From: Cinnamomum chago
Lineage: Eukaryota; Streptophyta; Magnoliopsida; Laurales; Lauraceae
Reading direction: 5' to 3'
DNA length: 64,000 nucleotides
NCBI GenBank assembly: GCA_038049695.1
Contig: CP142455.1
Location: forward strand, 20,621,501-20,685,500
Shown here: in pieces, positions 1 to 13,140 of the stretch
How the letters are laid out: every line of letters begins with the position of its first letter
Numbering within the stretch: position 1 is the stretch's first letter
Translations under genes and position numbers: made by a program
The notes under the pieces: model-generated
Told to the model about the DNA's origin: nothing
The model's input: only the letters and a program-made list of their open reading frames with translations
Database searches by the model: none

Positions 1-1665
1 TTGTTGATGATAAGTAATAGTCTAAGTGATTATGATGACTACAGCAGACTTGTGAGTGATGCTAACGAGGCTACAAGAGTAAATGTGGCAAACGATTTTC
101 TGAAAGAAAAAGCATTTGACACTACAGGACACAAGTGAGTTTCTCTTCTCTGTCCAAAATATTTCATTGCCTTTATTTATTCTTTATTTTTCGTATAAAT
201 TTTTTTTGTCACTATAGGGCAGAAGTGATGTTCTTTTCTCTGTCCAAATTATTTCCTCGCTTTATTTAGTCTTTGCTCTTCAGATACACAATTTCACCTA
301 CTAAATACAAACACATGTGTTTTTTTTTTTAATAAAATTATCATGTTTATAGATGTGCTCCGAGTGATATGATTTCATATGCCGAAGAAACTATTGCGGT
401 GTGCCAATTGCAGCCATAGGAGTTAATCCCTGAATTCTGGTAGCTGCAAGCATTTGGTTGAATGGCTTATTGTTTCCTTCTAAACCTAAGAATGTTTCCA
501 ATGCAGGACTGAAACAATGTATTCGAGCGTAGAACACTTTCTGAATCACACGGACAATTCTGTTGATCTTCCTGATGTTCAGGATGCTTGTGATAGTGCA
601 ATTTCCCGGCTACTTGGGACCGACATGTCGAATTGTTCATCAGTATCCACCGACATTGATGACTTGCATTCTCAAATATCTCTTCATGGTCAAGGGGTAC
701 CACTTCTCTCTTGTAGTCAAATATCTCTTCATGGTCATAAAATTAATGATTTTTATAGCGATACGATCACTCACTCTCATATCTGTTCTTTTCTTTGTTT
801 CAATGTGTTATTAGCTGCTTTCTAGTGATACTGTAGATGAAACTGATTATTGGTTTTTGTTTCAGGGGATTCCAGTTGTTGATGATCCAATCTATCTTTC
901 ATTTGGAGATATACCAATAAGTATGTCTATTTGGTTGAATGGAACTATTAGTCTTCTTTTTTCAAACAAATATGTATATATATACAAGCTCTACTGAATC
1001 ATCGGGCTAGTTGAATTTACTAACAACGTCCATTTATTTGCTTCAATTTATTTTAAGTCATTAGTGTCAGCCTTATGCCTTTAGCTTATTTTTGGAGAAT
1101 TAATAGCTCCACATCCATCATAATTTCTTAACTCGAGGGGATTCTTGAGTCTTGGGGTTGTGAACTTGTGATTCAGCAAAGTTAACCCGCAACTGAGTCT
1201 ACATAACTGACTTATACTAACTCATGCAACATTTTAGTTCAACCAGGATGTAGCCTTGATTTTGATTTGTGGCTTTGGAATTGAAAATTATTTGTAAAGA
1301 ATTGTTTTTTCATTTACAAAGAAGCTGTGAATTGCTATCTTGACGTCCTGTTGAAGTGTTGAGTCTCCTATGTTCTACCAAATTCCAAATATAAGCCAAT
1401 CCCAATTTTGGAAATTACTCTTTTCCCTTGTCATGAAAGTCCCCTTGATTTGATTGTTTAATCGCTTAACATTTGGATAGATTCACCTGAAATCTGTTAT
1501 AATTTTGTTGCATTGCATGCATTGCTCATCATTTTATGCTCTGAAGTCCTTATATTTTCCAAAAAAGAAAAATAAAAAGAAAAATCTAAAGTGCTTTCTA
1601 ATTTGCTTTTAGGTTTTCTGGGAGTCTGGGACCCGCCTACTCAGGACTATGGAAAGCCTTTCTGA
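1..1665 (+). CDS. C-terminal exons of an unrecognised plant protein (5' part outside window)
   Basis: Four exons join in one reading frame: 1-134 (continues left), 507-696, 866-920 and 1613-1665, with TGA at 1663-1665. Donors are GTGAGT at 135, GTACCA at 697 and GTATGT at 921; acceptors are CAG, CAG and TTTAG. The frame is kept across all three junctions (2+1 nt, in phase, 1+2 nt). The readable tail is acidic and Ser/Asp-rich: it starts SDYDDYSRLVSDANEA, continues with SVEHFLNHTDNSVDLPD, and ends GVWDPPTQDYGKPF. I see no membrane segment, zinc ligands or catalytic motif and do not recognise the family. Exon 3 is only 55 nt. The 3' UTR probably runs to roughly 1950. The splice model is well supported by phase agreement; the function is unknown. 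Confidence 0.72.
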
Positions 1666-2128
1666 ACCATTTTGGTTACTGTTGCATCGTCGAGAAGTAG
1701 TTTTTTTTGTATCTAGCCTGGGAAGTCTTGGTCTATACGGTATGTCAGTTTCTAATTGTTAAAGTTGGTGTCACAAATCTTCAATATCTGATTACCATTT
1801 GTACACTATTCTAATGGATGAAGCTTCTTCCCATTCTAAATCTGCTGTTCTGCAATTCATAATTTAGCAGTCTCTTAAGCACTTGGTTCTCTGGTTTGCC
1901 TTTTATTTCTTACAAAAAGCTTGTGTTGCATAAAATAGAATGAACTTTTTATTGATGGCAAGTAGGGGTGGCACATCCTGACCCTACCTGCTAATTCGGC
2001 CCATATCCAACCCGCCTAACCCGGACCACAATATATATGGGTTGGTCACTCACAGGTCAAGAAAACCCAACCCGCGTTTAAATGATCGGGTTGGGGTTGA
2101 CCGGCATAACCCGTGTAATCATTTATAG

Positions 2129-2248
2129 TAGTTGACTTTCATGTCTTTTGTTATTTTTATATTTGGTTTAGGGTTTAGGAAATGGATCTAGTTGACTTTC
2201 ATCTCTTGTGTTATTTTTGTGTTTGGTTTAGGGTTTAGGAAATGGACT
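2129..2248. repeat. 60-bp tandem duplication
   Basis: Two adjacent copies with period exactly 60: GTTGACTTTC recurs at 2131 and 2191, and GGTTTAGGGTTTAGG recurs 60 bases apart. Each copy carries a telobox-like TTTAGGG, which is not a telomeric array. Confidence 0.85.
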
Positions 2249-5200
2249 AATGACTGCCATATCTGGGCTTATACAATAGATCAAAAATGAATATGATCCT
2301 GGCTGAGGGAAATTATCATAATCAGATTCTGATTTGTCACTATACCAGGCCCAGGACTGAGGCAACAGCTGAAACATATGTTGCTTAATGTTGAAAAGCC
2401 CACGACTAGTCTGGCCAATGCAATGATAAGATTGGAACTGTTTGGGTTGGCTAACCCAGTTGTGCCTAACAGCAGACAGCTTTAGTACTCAAAACAGTGA
2501 CAATGGACGATGATAATGGGTCTGGCTGAGGCAACAATTCTCAGTTGGCCTGCTGCAATCACAAGTAAATGGGTCCAGCCAAGTTTGGTAAAACTCGTAT
2601 GAGCCTAATTATTTTTAAGGGGAAAAATGGCAGCCTTAGGAACATAAGATCAGCAAAATTGCTTAAAAACTGATTCAGATTTGACTAGAACCAAATGTAT
2701 AAAGCAGTCCAAAAGTAGAAGATTTTATGCTTGAAATGGATTGGGATTGGTCCAAGCTTCTAAAAGTCAGGTCAGGTTAAATGGGTTGACCTGCATTGGA
2801 TGCAAGTTATGCAGGTCACCTGACACGTTTTCGAAACGGTTGGATAAGGGTTGGGCTTCAACCTGCATATACAAGGGTGTTGAATTTGAGACAGTTGCGA
2901 CTAGTCATTAAAAAAAAAAGAGAAGATATGGCTGTGATTTCGATTGAGCCTTGGATTCTGTTTACCTATGAGCCTAGTTGAAGGTCTCATATGGGAAGAG
3001 TTACAATTCTTTATACATGGGTGCTGAAATTGGGATACTTGCTGTCTACTGGTGTTGGGTCTTGGGCCAAAAGAGGAGCCAAACTTTGGCACTGGCCAGA
3101 GCTGAGGATGAGTTGGTGCCATCAGTATTGGGCAGGTATGGCTGTGCCACTCCAAGTTATGATGACTCAGTTGTACTCATAGTTTCTCGACCTGGTGGGT
3201 TGACTAGGAATTCGCATGAGTGGACTCGACCTGGTCACTTACTGTGTGATTGTGTCCTGTTGAACTCAGTCTTGATGCGTTTCTGTTGAAACTTGGTTGA
3301 TGTACACAATCAACTTGTGATCTGGCTTGACTCGTCATGGTCTAGCTGAGTGGAATCATCTGATTCTCAGGCAATTTATCCTTGCATGAAAATACAAATG
3401 CAAACTGTATAAATATAATGTTAGCAAAACAATAGAAGTTAAAATATGCTTAAATGGAAATTAAACTTTGAGATCATAATTCAGATGATATTTATGTAGA
3501 TTTCTTCTGAGAAAATGTATATAGGAGTTACATTTTTCTATATTTAGTTACTATAAATGTTTATATTTATAGGAAAAAAAATCTATAAATTACTTTACTG
3601 GCCCACTTGGTCTACCTGTCAAGTTTATTTTTTTCTACTTGCCCCAGTAATTGGCCAAATCTTGTCAATCTATGAGGTTGGAAAATGATGGTTGTATCTT
3701 AAATCAACCATTGAGATCTTATTAGCTCTGGTATAATATCTATCACTTCATGTAGCTAAGAAGGTATCATTTAACACATAATTAGCATTAAATTTCTAAA
3801 TACATTATAATTATTCATCATCTAACACTTCTCATTTAATACTGATACTAAAGCACCAATTTACAACCCATGATATTGCATGACAGGAGGGAGCTTGGGG
3901 CCATGGGGCAACTATCAATACCACATTGAATTTTGAGCCTGTGTGAAAATATCTTCATCATCATTATGATTTCTTTTCCTTGCTGGATAATTTGGAACAT
4001 CCCATGGGTAGAAGATGTCAAATAATTGAGCAACTCCTCTGGCTTCATCATCGTACTAATAACGCTTGTGCCTGGCATTGATCATTGGCCTTTTTCTTTC
4101 CACCACCACCACCATACTGATGCTTCCTATAGGCACAATACCCATACTGATGAATTCCCCATGTCTCAGCACTGATGAATATAAGGATTTGGATTTATGT
4201 ATTTACACTATCCGGTAGTTTATATTGATCATAATCAGGCTTAGCATCAACTTTTTCCCCCTCCTATAAACTACTGGATGTGGATATATGGATCTAGGTG
4301 CTCATCATCATCTTGCACTATTTCTTTTCTAACGTCATGTGGTGATGATCGATCATCATTAAGATGAGCAGCACCTTGGCGCTGGTAGTCATGAGCGCCA
4401 CCATCAGTCAACATAGAATGTCTGTCAGCTTCCTAATGGTTATAAATGCTTTCTCTGTCCAGGGAATCCACTGTTTGTGTGGTGGTTGTGAACTACCAGC
4501 CTAATGAGCTGTCCTTCTGCTTCCAACTTGAAGAGAAACATGAGAAAAAGTTCTTTTATATATGTTTTTGGTTGATTCACTGTGGCTCAGTCCCATGCCG
4601 GTCTGTGTTGCCCTGACTCGATCGAGTTGGAGCTATTTTAGCATTCTAGTCATGGACTTGGGCTCGCATTGACCAACTTCGAGATGCTTTGTCATTTATT
4701 TGGTGACGGAGGAGATTTTATTCCTTGGCCTTGGGCCCAGCTTACTTATTAGCCTAGTGAAATTACTATGTTGGCATAGGATACTTTTATTCCATATCAA
4801 ACATGGTTGCAAGCAAAATATTCTAGTCATCAATCACCAAATAGCTTCTTGTGTTCATTATGATGACCATGAGGTTACATGCCATTAAATCTAGTCATTC
4901 CATTTGAGGAGGCTTCTCTGCAATCAACCAATTTCTGTTTGCTGATAAGATCTTGCAACTCGATTTTTTTTTAAAATTTTTAAACCTTTGACGTGTTTCT
5001 ATCTAATTGCATTGTTGGAAGAATGAAAATTTGAGGAATTAATGTGTCAGCACATTTATTTGACTTTGCTGGCTTCATCCTTTCTGGTAAACAACAACTC
5101 TAATCTGTTCATTGGCACACTCAATTTTACTCTGTGCTACTGCTTGAAGCGATCTGGGGTGAAGCTTCATCCTGATATAATGAAGGTTACCTCTGTCAAA

Positions 5201-7499
5201 CAGCCCCACACCACCCAGAATCTCCCTCACGTCCACCCACAAAAAAAAAAAAAAAAAAGAAAAAGAAAAAGAAAAAAGGCTAGATGATCCAAATCAAATC
5301 TTACTAGCATTTAAACTTTTATGGTTGTTTTTGCTTGCCCAACATTGAGAGAGACATTGTTGATTTGTGTGGAGTGGGAATTGTTATGCTTAACTTTGCA
5401 GGATGGTTATTGTCCTGGTTTAATGGCATGGTTAATTTTTGTTAGTGTGCTAGTTCTAATAACTTTCAAAAGAGGTCTTAGAGTTGGATTTCATAGTAGT
5501 TTGTGGGCAAATTTGAAACGGCCAATAAGTTTGTGGCCATCCCAACAGCCATACCTATATCTGTTTTGTAATTTTAAAAATGGGTTTGCCTTGTTATAAA
5601 AAAGGGGTTGCCTTCTTGTTTGTTCATTTATTCTATACTTACTGTCTGTATCACTTGCCTAATTGCATGTTGTCCTGAACTCAGTCATTGATTTGAAGAG
5701 CTGATTACAGTTCATCTCCTCAATGTCACCATGCAGTGCGGCTGAAAATTAGCTGAAAGGGCCAAAGCTCAAGCAAGCACTTCCAAAATGCTAGACTGGA
5801 TGCTCAAGATGGGCTCCCACATCTTGTGACTCACTGGTTGTGGCAAACCAATCTAAGCTCGTATAGTTATATAGGAAACCTCTGCATCTTATGCATTCAG
5901 CCGCTCTTAATCAACCATGACAAGCAAAAGCACAACTTCCCTCCGGAGGAAGGCCTATGTGGACTGAAGGTGGATTCATGCGTGGAAGAACTGTCCATGC
6001 CAATGTTCGTATGCTTGCTCTAGCCATATTTGATGATCTTCTGGAGTTCATCATCTGATGTCTTCTCAAACTTGTTAGGGTGGGACCTGGTTTCATTTTG
6101 TTTGTTCATCAAGTACAATAGTCTCTTAAGCACAGAGGAACTCTTGGCAACTTCTCTGGAAGCAGCCATGTGACTTGGACATGATCATCTGTGGTGGTTT
6201 TACACACATATACAGGGGTTCGGACATGGCAACTTCGATAAACCCCACTTCTTGATACATTGACACGATTATTTCTAATATTGTTAAATTGTATTCTAAT
6301 AGTTCTGTATTATAAACTTTTTTTTTTTTTTGCTACGTAATAAATATCTCAAAGATGAGAAAACTTATTATTGAACAGCTACTAAGGGTTTTGGCCCCTT
6401 AATTACTAGCGTCCCTAGCTAAGGAGACTTGGATATTCAGTGTTTTGTCTAGTTCATCTGCCCCATTCAAGAGCTGCCATGGAAAGAACATTCTAGGTGG
6501 CATGATGTGGAACTTGATTGAATAACATGGGGTCATTCTTCATTCAACTGTCATAATTATATGTGTAACAGTAAGATAAAGGTTGGAGATCTTCCTTTTC
6601 TTCCACTATGATTCTGAGGCTTGTGGAAATATGCGTTTCTACATCTCTAGTAAGTTGCTTTCCTTTTTCTTTTTTCAGTATCAAATTAAACTTGAAAATA
6701 GATGAATCCTAATATTCAAGAAACTCAGTTCTACTGGGCTGCCCTTTTTCCTGCTGCTTTCTATTGACAAAAAGATGGGTACTGGTATTCTTTTGGGTAG
6801 AGAGGAGACGATGCCTTAACAGATTGGTAACCTAGTTCTTCATTTACAGTATAAAATGGTACTTTTTTTAGTAGCACTAGATACGTTGGGTTGATGCATA
6901 CTATGGCAGATAAGTTGTATAATTTATTTAAACAATTGTGTCTTTGAAGAGGCAATTTTAGACTCACATCATGTAACTGTCCAAGATTGTGAGTGAACAA
7001 TCTGTTTTGGACCGCATTTCTTTCGCCATTGTCCAGGAAGGCATGACATTTTATTTATTTATATGTATATATATTTGTGCATTTGTTAGTAAGTATGCTT
7101 GACTGACTTGACCATACCCTGTGAACACCAGGGATGAAAGTTCTCAGCTCCTTGCCTCGCATTAGTAAAAATGAGGAGCGACACTCTTTCGATTGATAAT
7201 GCAGGCAGTCCAGATGGCATAGAGAAGGTAACCCAACTTAAAAGTGGTTTCACCTGTCCATGTAAATGGTCAACCCCTTTTGTTGTTGTTGTTATCATCA
7301 TCGTCGTCGTCATTGCTTTTTTTTTTTTCGCACCCAAGATTGATCCAATGTTGGTTAGACCCACTTAAAAACCAATGTGGGCATTGAAGTAGCTTACAAA
7401 ATGAGTGCGGTATCTGTATTAGAGATATAAGTTCAGAATTTGAGGATATCCTAGAACACTTCAGTTTTGCACATAAACTTGCCAAGAATTCCTATTGGT

Positions 7500-7626
7500 G
7501 AGATTGTTTTGGTGGATTCCTTTTGAGGGGTGTAGCTTAGATGTTCTTGTCTTTTGTTTATTTTCTTTGTTGTCATTGGTTGTTTTCGAATGAAAATTTA
7601 CTTCCACCAAAAAAATAAAAATAAAA
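7500..7626 (+). mobile_element. Possible LINE 3' end
   Basis: A T-rich stretch is followed by GAATGAAAATTTACTTCC and an A-rich tail at about 7608-7626. This resembles the 3' ends of plant L1 LINEs. No reverse transcriptase sequence is attached, so this is only a resemblance. Confidence 0.25.
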
Positions 7627-8380
7627 TCATGTGTCTCAATCTGGTCCCGTTTTGAATTCTTATACCATGAGACATATCCCTTGTAGAGTGTCTTTGACTC
7701 TTTGTTCCTTTTTTCGCAATTTCTTTATTGTTCATCACCCAGTAGAAATGTTCACAGCAGTTTTTTAGCTTTGTGTAGCTTTCATTAAAGCTGGACATAG
7801 ATATTTTGAGTTTTCATGGTATTATTAGTAATGAAATAAGAGTGACATGGTAACCACTACTTGCCAGCCTAAAGAGCTGTCCAAGCAAATGATGTTTTAG
7901 CTACTGTTGATAGATATAGGTAGCACAGGATGTAAGATGTTTATGAGACTGATTCCACTACACATGGAATGTTTGTTTGTGCTTATGGGTTTCATGGTAT
8001 TTGATTGATTATACAGAAGAAGATTCTTTCGAGAAAAATCATCGAATTGGTGATATACAAAATTAGGAAAAAATTATTTTCATGATAAAATTTAATCTTT
8101 TTTTTCTATTAAGTTAGGCTAATGATGAGTGACAAATCAGAAGTTGCTGTCATGATATATAACAATGATTTAGGGCCCTTTTTTCGTGTAAATGAAACCT
8201 TAATAATTCTAGGACCTGTATTTTCCTAAAAAATGGTTTAAATGAAGAGAGACAAAGGTGAATATCCAGAATGACTTCCAAATAATATCCCTTCTAATAA
8301 AAAATGAGTAAGAGGGAAATGGGAATGAATATCAACCAATGCTAGGAAAGTCGTCTATATCTCTATCTCATATCCTTCTC

Positions 8381-10918
8381 CAGTGACGGATCCAGGATTT
8401 TAACTCTGAGGACGTAAAGAAGAATTAAAACTTTCAATAAATAAATTTTTTATAAAAGGTAACAAATTATATTAACACAAACACCTATATATATCAATTA
8501 GACATTTGATTATATAAAATAAGATATTTTTTTTTACAATTGTCCTCGACATAGTTTCATATTTTAGAAGCATTGCAAGTATACAAAAAGATAATAGTAT
8601 GTGGGATTGACCTCTTCTCAACCCTTCATCAATATGCCTATATGATATAGCTTAGACTATCAAGGTCTCATCTAGCAATGAGTACTTGTTTCATCACTGT
8701 CCCATTTTCATCATTACCATAATGTTTGTCAATTGGGATTGATAATTAGCGACCTTTTTCTTTAATTTTTTTGAACTTTTTTTTTTTTTTTTTTAATTTA
8801 TAAAACTACAATTTTCTTGTACGATATCATAAAGACACAACCAATCATATACACAATCGGATGGTGGGCTCCACATATATTGATATAAAATTTTTAAATA
8901 TATCATTAGAGGGGATGGTATAGTTGTCAATTCCGTTTCACTACCCATTTGGGTCTGTCCACCAAAGCAGAATATTTCCGCATTTCAAAATATCAGGGAA
9001 ATTTCTCATACTAACTCTTCGAAAAATATAGAATATAAATAAGCAAACACTTGTAAAACTTGGCCCTTAGGCCGGTCTCTATTTATGGAACAATCCACCT
9101 CAAACGCAGGGCCCAGCCTGCACAAACTCTTCAAAACCCGCACCTAGCCCAGGCCGAGTCCCCTTCATACTTAAGTTAAAGGGTAGAGTCACGAAGACTC
9201 TTCTCAAATCCAGAACTTGGTAACAAAAAAAAATGGAGAGAGATGGAGGGATCTCAACTCCAGAAAATGGAGAGAGATGGGGAAACATAAAAACGAAGGG
9301 GGGAGAGAGAGAGAGAGATATGGATGAAGAGGAGACTGGGGAGGGGGACGGGAGCAAACCGGTGGCAGCAGAGGGGCGGCGCCAGCCGGGCGGTGGCAGA
9401 GGCGTACTATTACCCTTTCTATCTTTTCTGTTTTTCCCTTCAATCCTTAGGATGTAAATGGTTCCGATTCTTCTATTGAAGACACGTTAGAAATCAGATT
9501 TTGGTCCTTATTTAGGCCGTGCTTGGGTTCGGATTTGGCCTTCTATTGGACCTGCGACTTAAACGGGTCCGAGTCCACATTGGTTCGGACCCGTGGACCC
9601 GACATATTACTTCAATTTATAAGAATCTCTTCTTAAAAGTAGATATTTTTACCATAACATTCTCTACTTAGACCTGGACCCAGACGGGGCCCATACTCGC
9701 CTCATATATGGTTTAAGTTCCGGGTTCGATTCCCCTTTCTCCTTAATGGTTTCGAGTTCACCATGGACCTGGACCGAAACCAACCCATTTATATCGCTAT
9801 CAGCAAACCTTTTATTCTTCTACTTCTTGGAAGCAAATCGAGTAGAATTGGGAGTCTCGATCAAACTATCTTGGGCATAGGCAGCATTGGCCATTTCGGG
9901 TTTTCGGGCATACCGCCTGAAACATAATATTTCATACGAAAAACTTGATTTCATCCGATATGCCCGAAATCTTGACCACATCTTTTTAGCCCTATTTTGT
10001 TTTGGTTAAAGGACCGGAAAGTCGGCTACTCTGGCCGAAACAAAACGGACCTCGCAACTATGTCATGGTGTTCATTTTGAACAGTTTGAATTATAATTAT
10101 GTGGGCCCTACAATGGGTTTCCAAAAACCTATAAGTTAGCATATAATCGTGGGTTTTTTTTATATTTCTATCCTTTAAAAAGACGACGGGCTATAAAATA
10201 ATCTAGTGGGTCATTACTCTTGCTAATCTAATATATCCATTTACATAGCTATTATAGCCCTAAAGTTTCGACCCAATCTAAACCAAAATCAATATTCTTG
10301 GCAGATTTCTAAATAACATGGAATAAAAAAAATCTCACAACATAAAATAAAGAAAAACAAATAACATAAAAAAGAAAAAATACACAAGACATGAAAAATA
10401 TTTCACATATGCATTTAAAGATGCTCATTAAAGAGGCATCCATTGAACTCAATTAAAAAAGAAAAAAAAAACACAAAAGAAACAAAAGGCCAAGATGGGT
10501 TTTTAGAATTACTTGTATAGAGATGTGTTTGAGAACCAATGTAAAAGAGTTAAGTGTTGAAGAATGAAGGACGCGACAATAAGCAATGAGGTGCACAATA
10601 AGAAAAGACTAGCACTTGTATTTGAAAACCAAGAGAGAAATAAGGCAAAAAATAGAAGAAGAGAAAAAGGAAGAGATAAACTTGCCGTAGCAGGAGAGTC
10701 CTAAAACGACTTGCTTTTGAAGAAATGAAAAAGATAATTTTGCCCCAACTCCTCCTATGATTTTATTACTTAGTTGTAGCAAAAAGTGAGGAGGGACAAA
10801 AAGTAGTTAAAAGACAAAACTGCCCATAAAAAAACTTAAAACACCATATCCCCATATGAGAATTCCAAAAAGTTGAGGAGGGGCTACCCCTCCTCGCCCT
10901 AATGTGCATCCGTCCCAG
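8381..10918. mobile_element. hAT-type DNA transposon, non-autonomous, 2.5 kb
   Basis: The left end reads CAGTGACGGATCCAGGATTT. The right end, read inward on the other strand, begins CTGGGACGGATGC, so the two are imperfect terminal inverted repeats of the CAGTGGCGGA(C/G)CC type common in plant hAT elements. The flanking 8-mers TCCTTCTC (8373-8380) and TCCTTCAC (10919-10926) match at 7 of 8 positions, as expected for a hAT target-site duplication. The subterminal GGGGCTACCCC near 10881 is also typical. No transposase reading frame is visible, so it is non-autonomous or internally decayed. A second, smaller MITE (9448-9799) is inserted inside it, making the hAT the older element. Confidence 0.75.
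9448..9799. mobile_element. MITE, GATGTAAATGG family, copy A (nested in hAT)
   Basis: The left end TAGGATGTAAATGG is mirrored by the right end, which reads TAGCGATATAAATGG inward. The interior is a string of degenerate GGTTCGGACCCG-type text shared with the copies at 19303 and 54013. The flanks show no convincing target-site duplication (only TCA shared). The TAGGG-type start suggests a hAT relative, but this is an inference. Confidence 0.6.
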
Positions 10919-11189
10919 TCCTTCACCATTCACCTCTTTAATAATCCTTTGATTAGAACACATTTGACCATGATTTTGTTAGAACGCCACTGTACATATT
11001 CAATTCCATGCAAATAGATGGGCCCACATTATCAATTTGACTTTTCTATATTAGGGGTCTACATGTTGGATGATTCTTTTTCCCCCACATATTCTGACTA
11101 TAGGGTAATGATATACTTCAAGACCATTTATCAGTAATATTAGTGGGATAGGTCACCATTAAACAAATGAGATGTGAACAACCGAGGAG
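10919..11189. other. Short intergenic spacer
   Basis: AT-rich sequence between the hAT right end and the LINE tail. No gene or structured repeat is seen. Confidence 0.5.
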
Positions 11190-12892
11190 TTTTTTTTTTT
11201 GATAGAAGGGTAATCTCATCTGGAAAAAGCAGCAGAAAACACCAAATAACAACAGAGAACCCAGAGAACAACACCTACAAAAGCAAAAGGAAAACATCAA
11301 ACCACACAACAAGAACATATCCCACATCATAAGACTCCGTCCTAAATAAAGTTCCTGTTCAAGGAGTAGCTCATTTTATCCGGCAAATAAGTAACTCCAT
11401 TCAATCTCTTAAGGACAAAAACAAAATAGGGAATTAATGTCCAAAATAATTGAATTAATAATCCGATCAAAGGCTCCATTAATTGCCTACACCACATCCT
11501 TGGCATTCTAAAATACGCAAGCCCTATTGAAGCCTCTTTCCTTTGCCTTCATCAACACAAGGAAGGCCACGGCCACCCTCGCATCGACTTCCTTAGAAGA
11601 GAAGACCTTTGGTCCTTGAAGAGCACCTGAGCATACAATATTTCTTTTTAAATTCAACATAAAGCTAAAGGAAGCTTTACCATCAGCTGCTCCAAAGCCA
11701 ATTAAGCGTTTGAAAAGACTAACACGTCATTCTAGTTTTAGGGCTTTGGGGAAATAGCATCCTTGTTTCTCTTCTTTTGGTTGGCACATTTGAGGGAGGA
11801 CATGTCCTCCTATAAGAATTTTCTAATGGATTGAATAATATTGGTGGGATTTAGGGGGTCCCATTGTATAGAAAGTCATTTCTTACATTCCAAATCATCC
11901 ACCAAAGGAGTCGGCTGGTAATCCTCACAAAAATGCAACAACCAGCCTACCATATTCAAAGAATGTAAATTATGGGTTAAAAGGCTAAGATGAGAATCCA
12001 ACCAACATACTCTCATATGTTTGCGTTGAGAAAAAGCATGACTAATCGTTTCCTCTGCCCTTTCGTAGATGAGACAAGTATATGTCGTGCTAATTTTAGA
12101 GTTAATAAACGTTCTCATTATAATAGTATTCTTGAGGGAGTTCCATCCAAAGAGGAGGATTATTTGCGGAAGAGGGCTTCGCCGGAAGGCTTTCCAATTT
12201 AGAGAGGGGGAGCTATTCCTCTCATCCCCTTTGATAGGCAAATCTAAGTAGTTAGTGGACCAGTTTTAGAGAAAAGTCAGGTTCTCTTATCATCATGAGT
12301 TTCCCAGGGGATGTAGACCTTGCACAAGTCTTCCTCATCATTTGGGTTGTTAAAAATATTTTTAATTACATTACCTTCCATTTCCTATCATAGTCCCAAA
12401 TGTCTTTAACCTTAAGATTTTGGCTAATTATATAAAAGATAGGGGTTTTCTAAGTCCATCTTTACATCATGGAATCCACTAATAATCCCAAACCAAAATA
12501 TTTTCAGCATTTCCAATAATCCAACCTACCATTTCTTTAATGAAGTTAACCCACTTAACAAAAACCTTCCAAAGCAAGGAATTATCCTTAATATAACTGG
12601 CTTCCAAATAGGCTTTAGGGCAATATTTTGCTTTTAGAATTTTTGAACAAAGAAGCTTATCCTCATTTAGGCATCTCTAGCAAATTTTGGCCAGTAAGGC
12701 TAGCTAGATTATTACTTCTCGTGTCGTCCCAAATGTCCAATCTTACTTCATCAATTGGTTTGCATATTTTACTCCACTTATGAAAATTGATTGATTGACC
12801 ATAAACATCACAATAATCCTCAAGTATATAATTCACATCTCTGACCTTTTTCAAGTTAGTTCCGCCAAAAATAAGCTATCATCCACGAAAAA
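11190..12892 (-). mobile_element. L1-type LINE, 5'-truncated, minus strand
   Basis: A T-run at 11190-11199 is the poly(A) tail on the minus strand, preceded by the common plant L1 ending that reads TTCTATC then A's. Reading minus from 12892, a segment encodes FVDD at about 12876-12889, in place of the reverse transcriptase YADD box, followed by YILEDYCDVYGQSINF (the L1 YC..SGQ.IN.. block). Near 12500-12600 comes VGWIIGNAENILVWD, the family's W..GNG..I..W block. Frames at 11876-12241 encode YERAEETISHAF, the zf-RVT region (usual form C..C..EET..H.F..C). The reading frame shifts between these blocks, so the copy is dead. The 5' half (endonuclease) is absent, as in most LINE insertions. Confidence 0.75.
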
Positions 12893-12904
12893 AAAAAATC
12901 TGAT

Positions 12905-13140
12905 AATGCTTTTTTTAATTTTTTTAATCCTAGCTAAGGGTATGAGTCCCTGAGAGACTTGCACATGTAGGGTAACAGAAACTTGCACATACAAGGGGCG
13001 AATAACTCACACATGTGATGTAAGGTAATAGGAACATACATATGAAAGGAGAACAAACTCGCACGGTTGTTTCTAGGTTTCGAACCTGGTCACATAGGAC
13101 CAAATCTTAATTGGCTATTCTATGTAAAGTAAGGTTCAAT
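12905..13140 (-). mobile_element. tRNA-derived SINE, minus strand
   Basis: On the minus strand a perfect pol III B box, GGTTCGAAACC, lies near 13076-13086, with an A-box-like TAGCCAATTAAG about 35 bases upstream. The body ends at an A-rich tail (AAAAAAATTAAAAAAAG) near 12905-12925. It abuts the truncated 5' end of the LINE. No cloverleaf is possible, so it is not a tRNA gene. Confidence 0.5.

Larger units (their letters stand above)
1666..8380. other. Intergenic region, degenerate repeats, no gene seen
   Basis: AT-rich sequence after the first gene. About 1970-2110 and 2760-2890 are rich in degenerate ACCCG/GGGTTGG text, as found near the ends of plant non-autonomous DNA transposons, but no ends were defined. 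An exact 60-bp-period tandem duplication lies at 2129-2248. An A-rich run lies at 5238-5277. A TCATCATCGTCGTCGTC run lies near 7295-7312. ORFs here are short and lack family features or splice partners. Confidence 0.5.
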
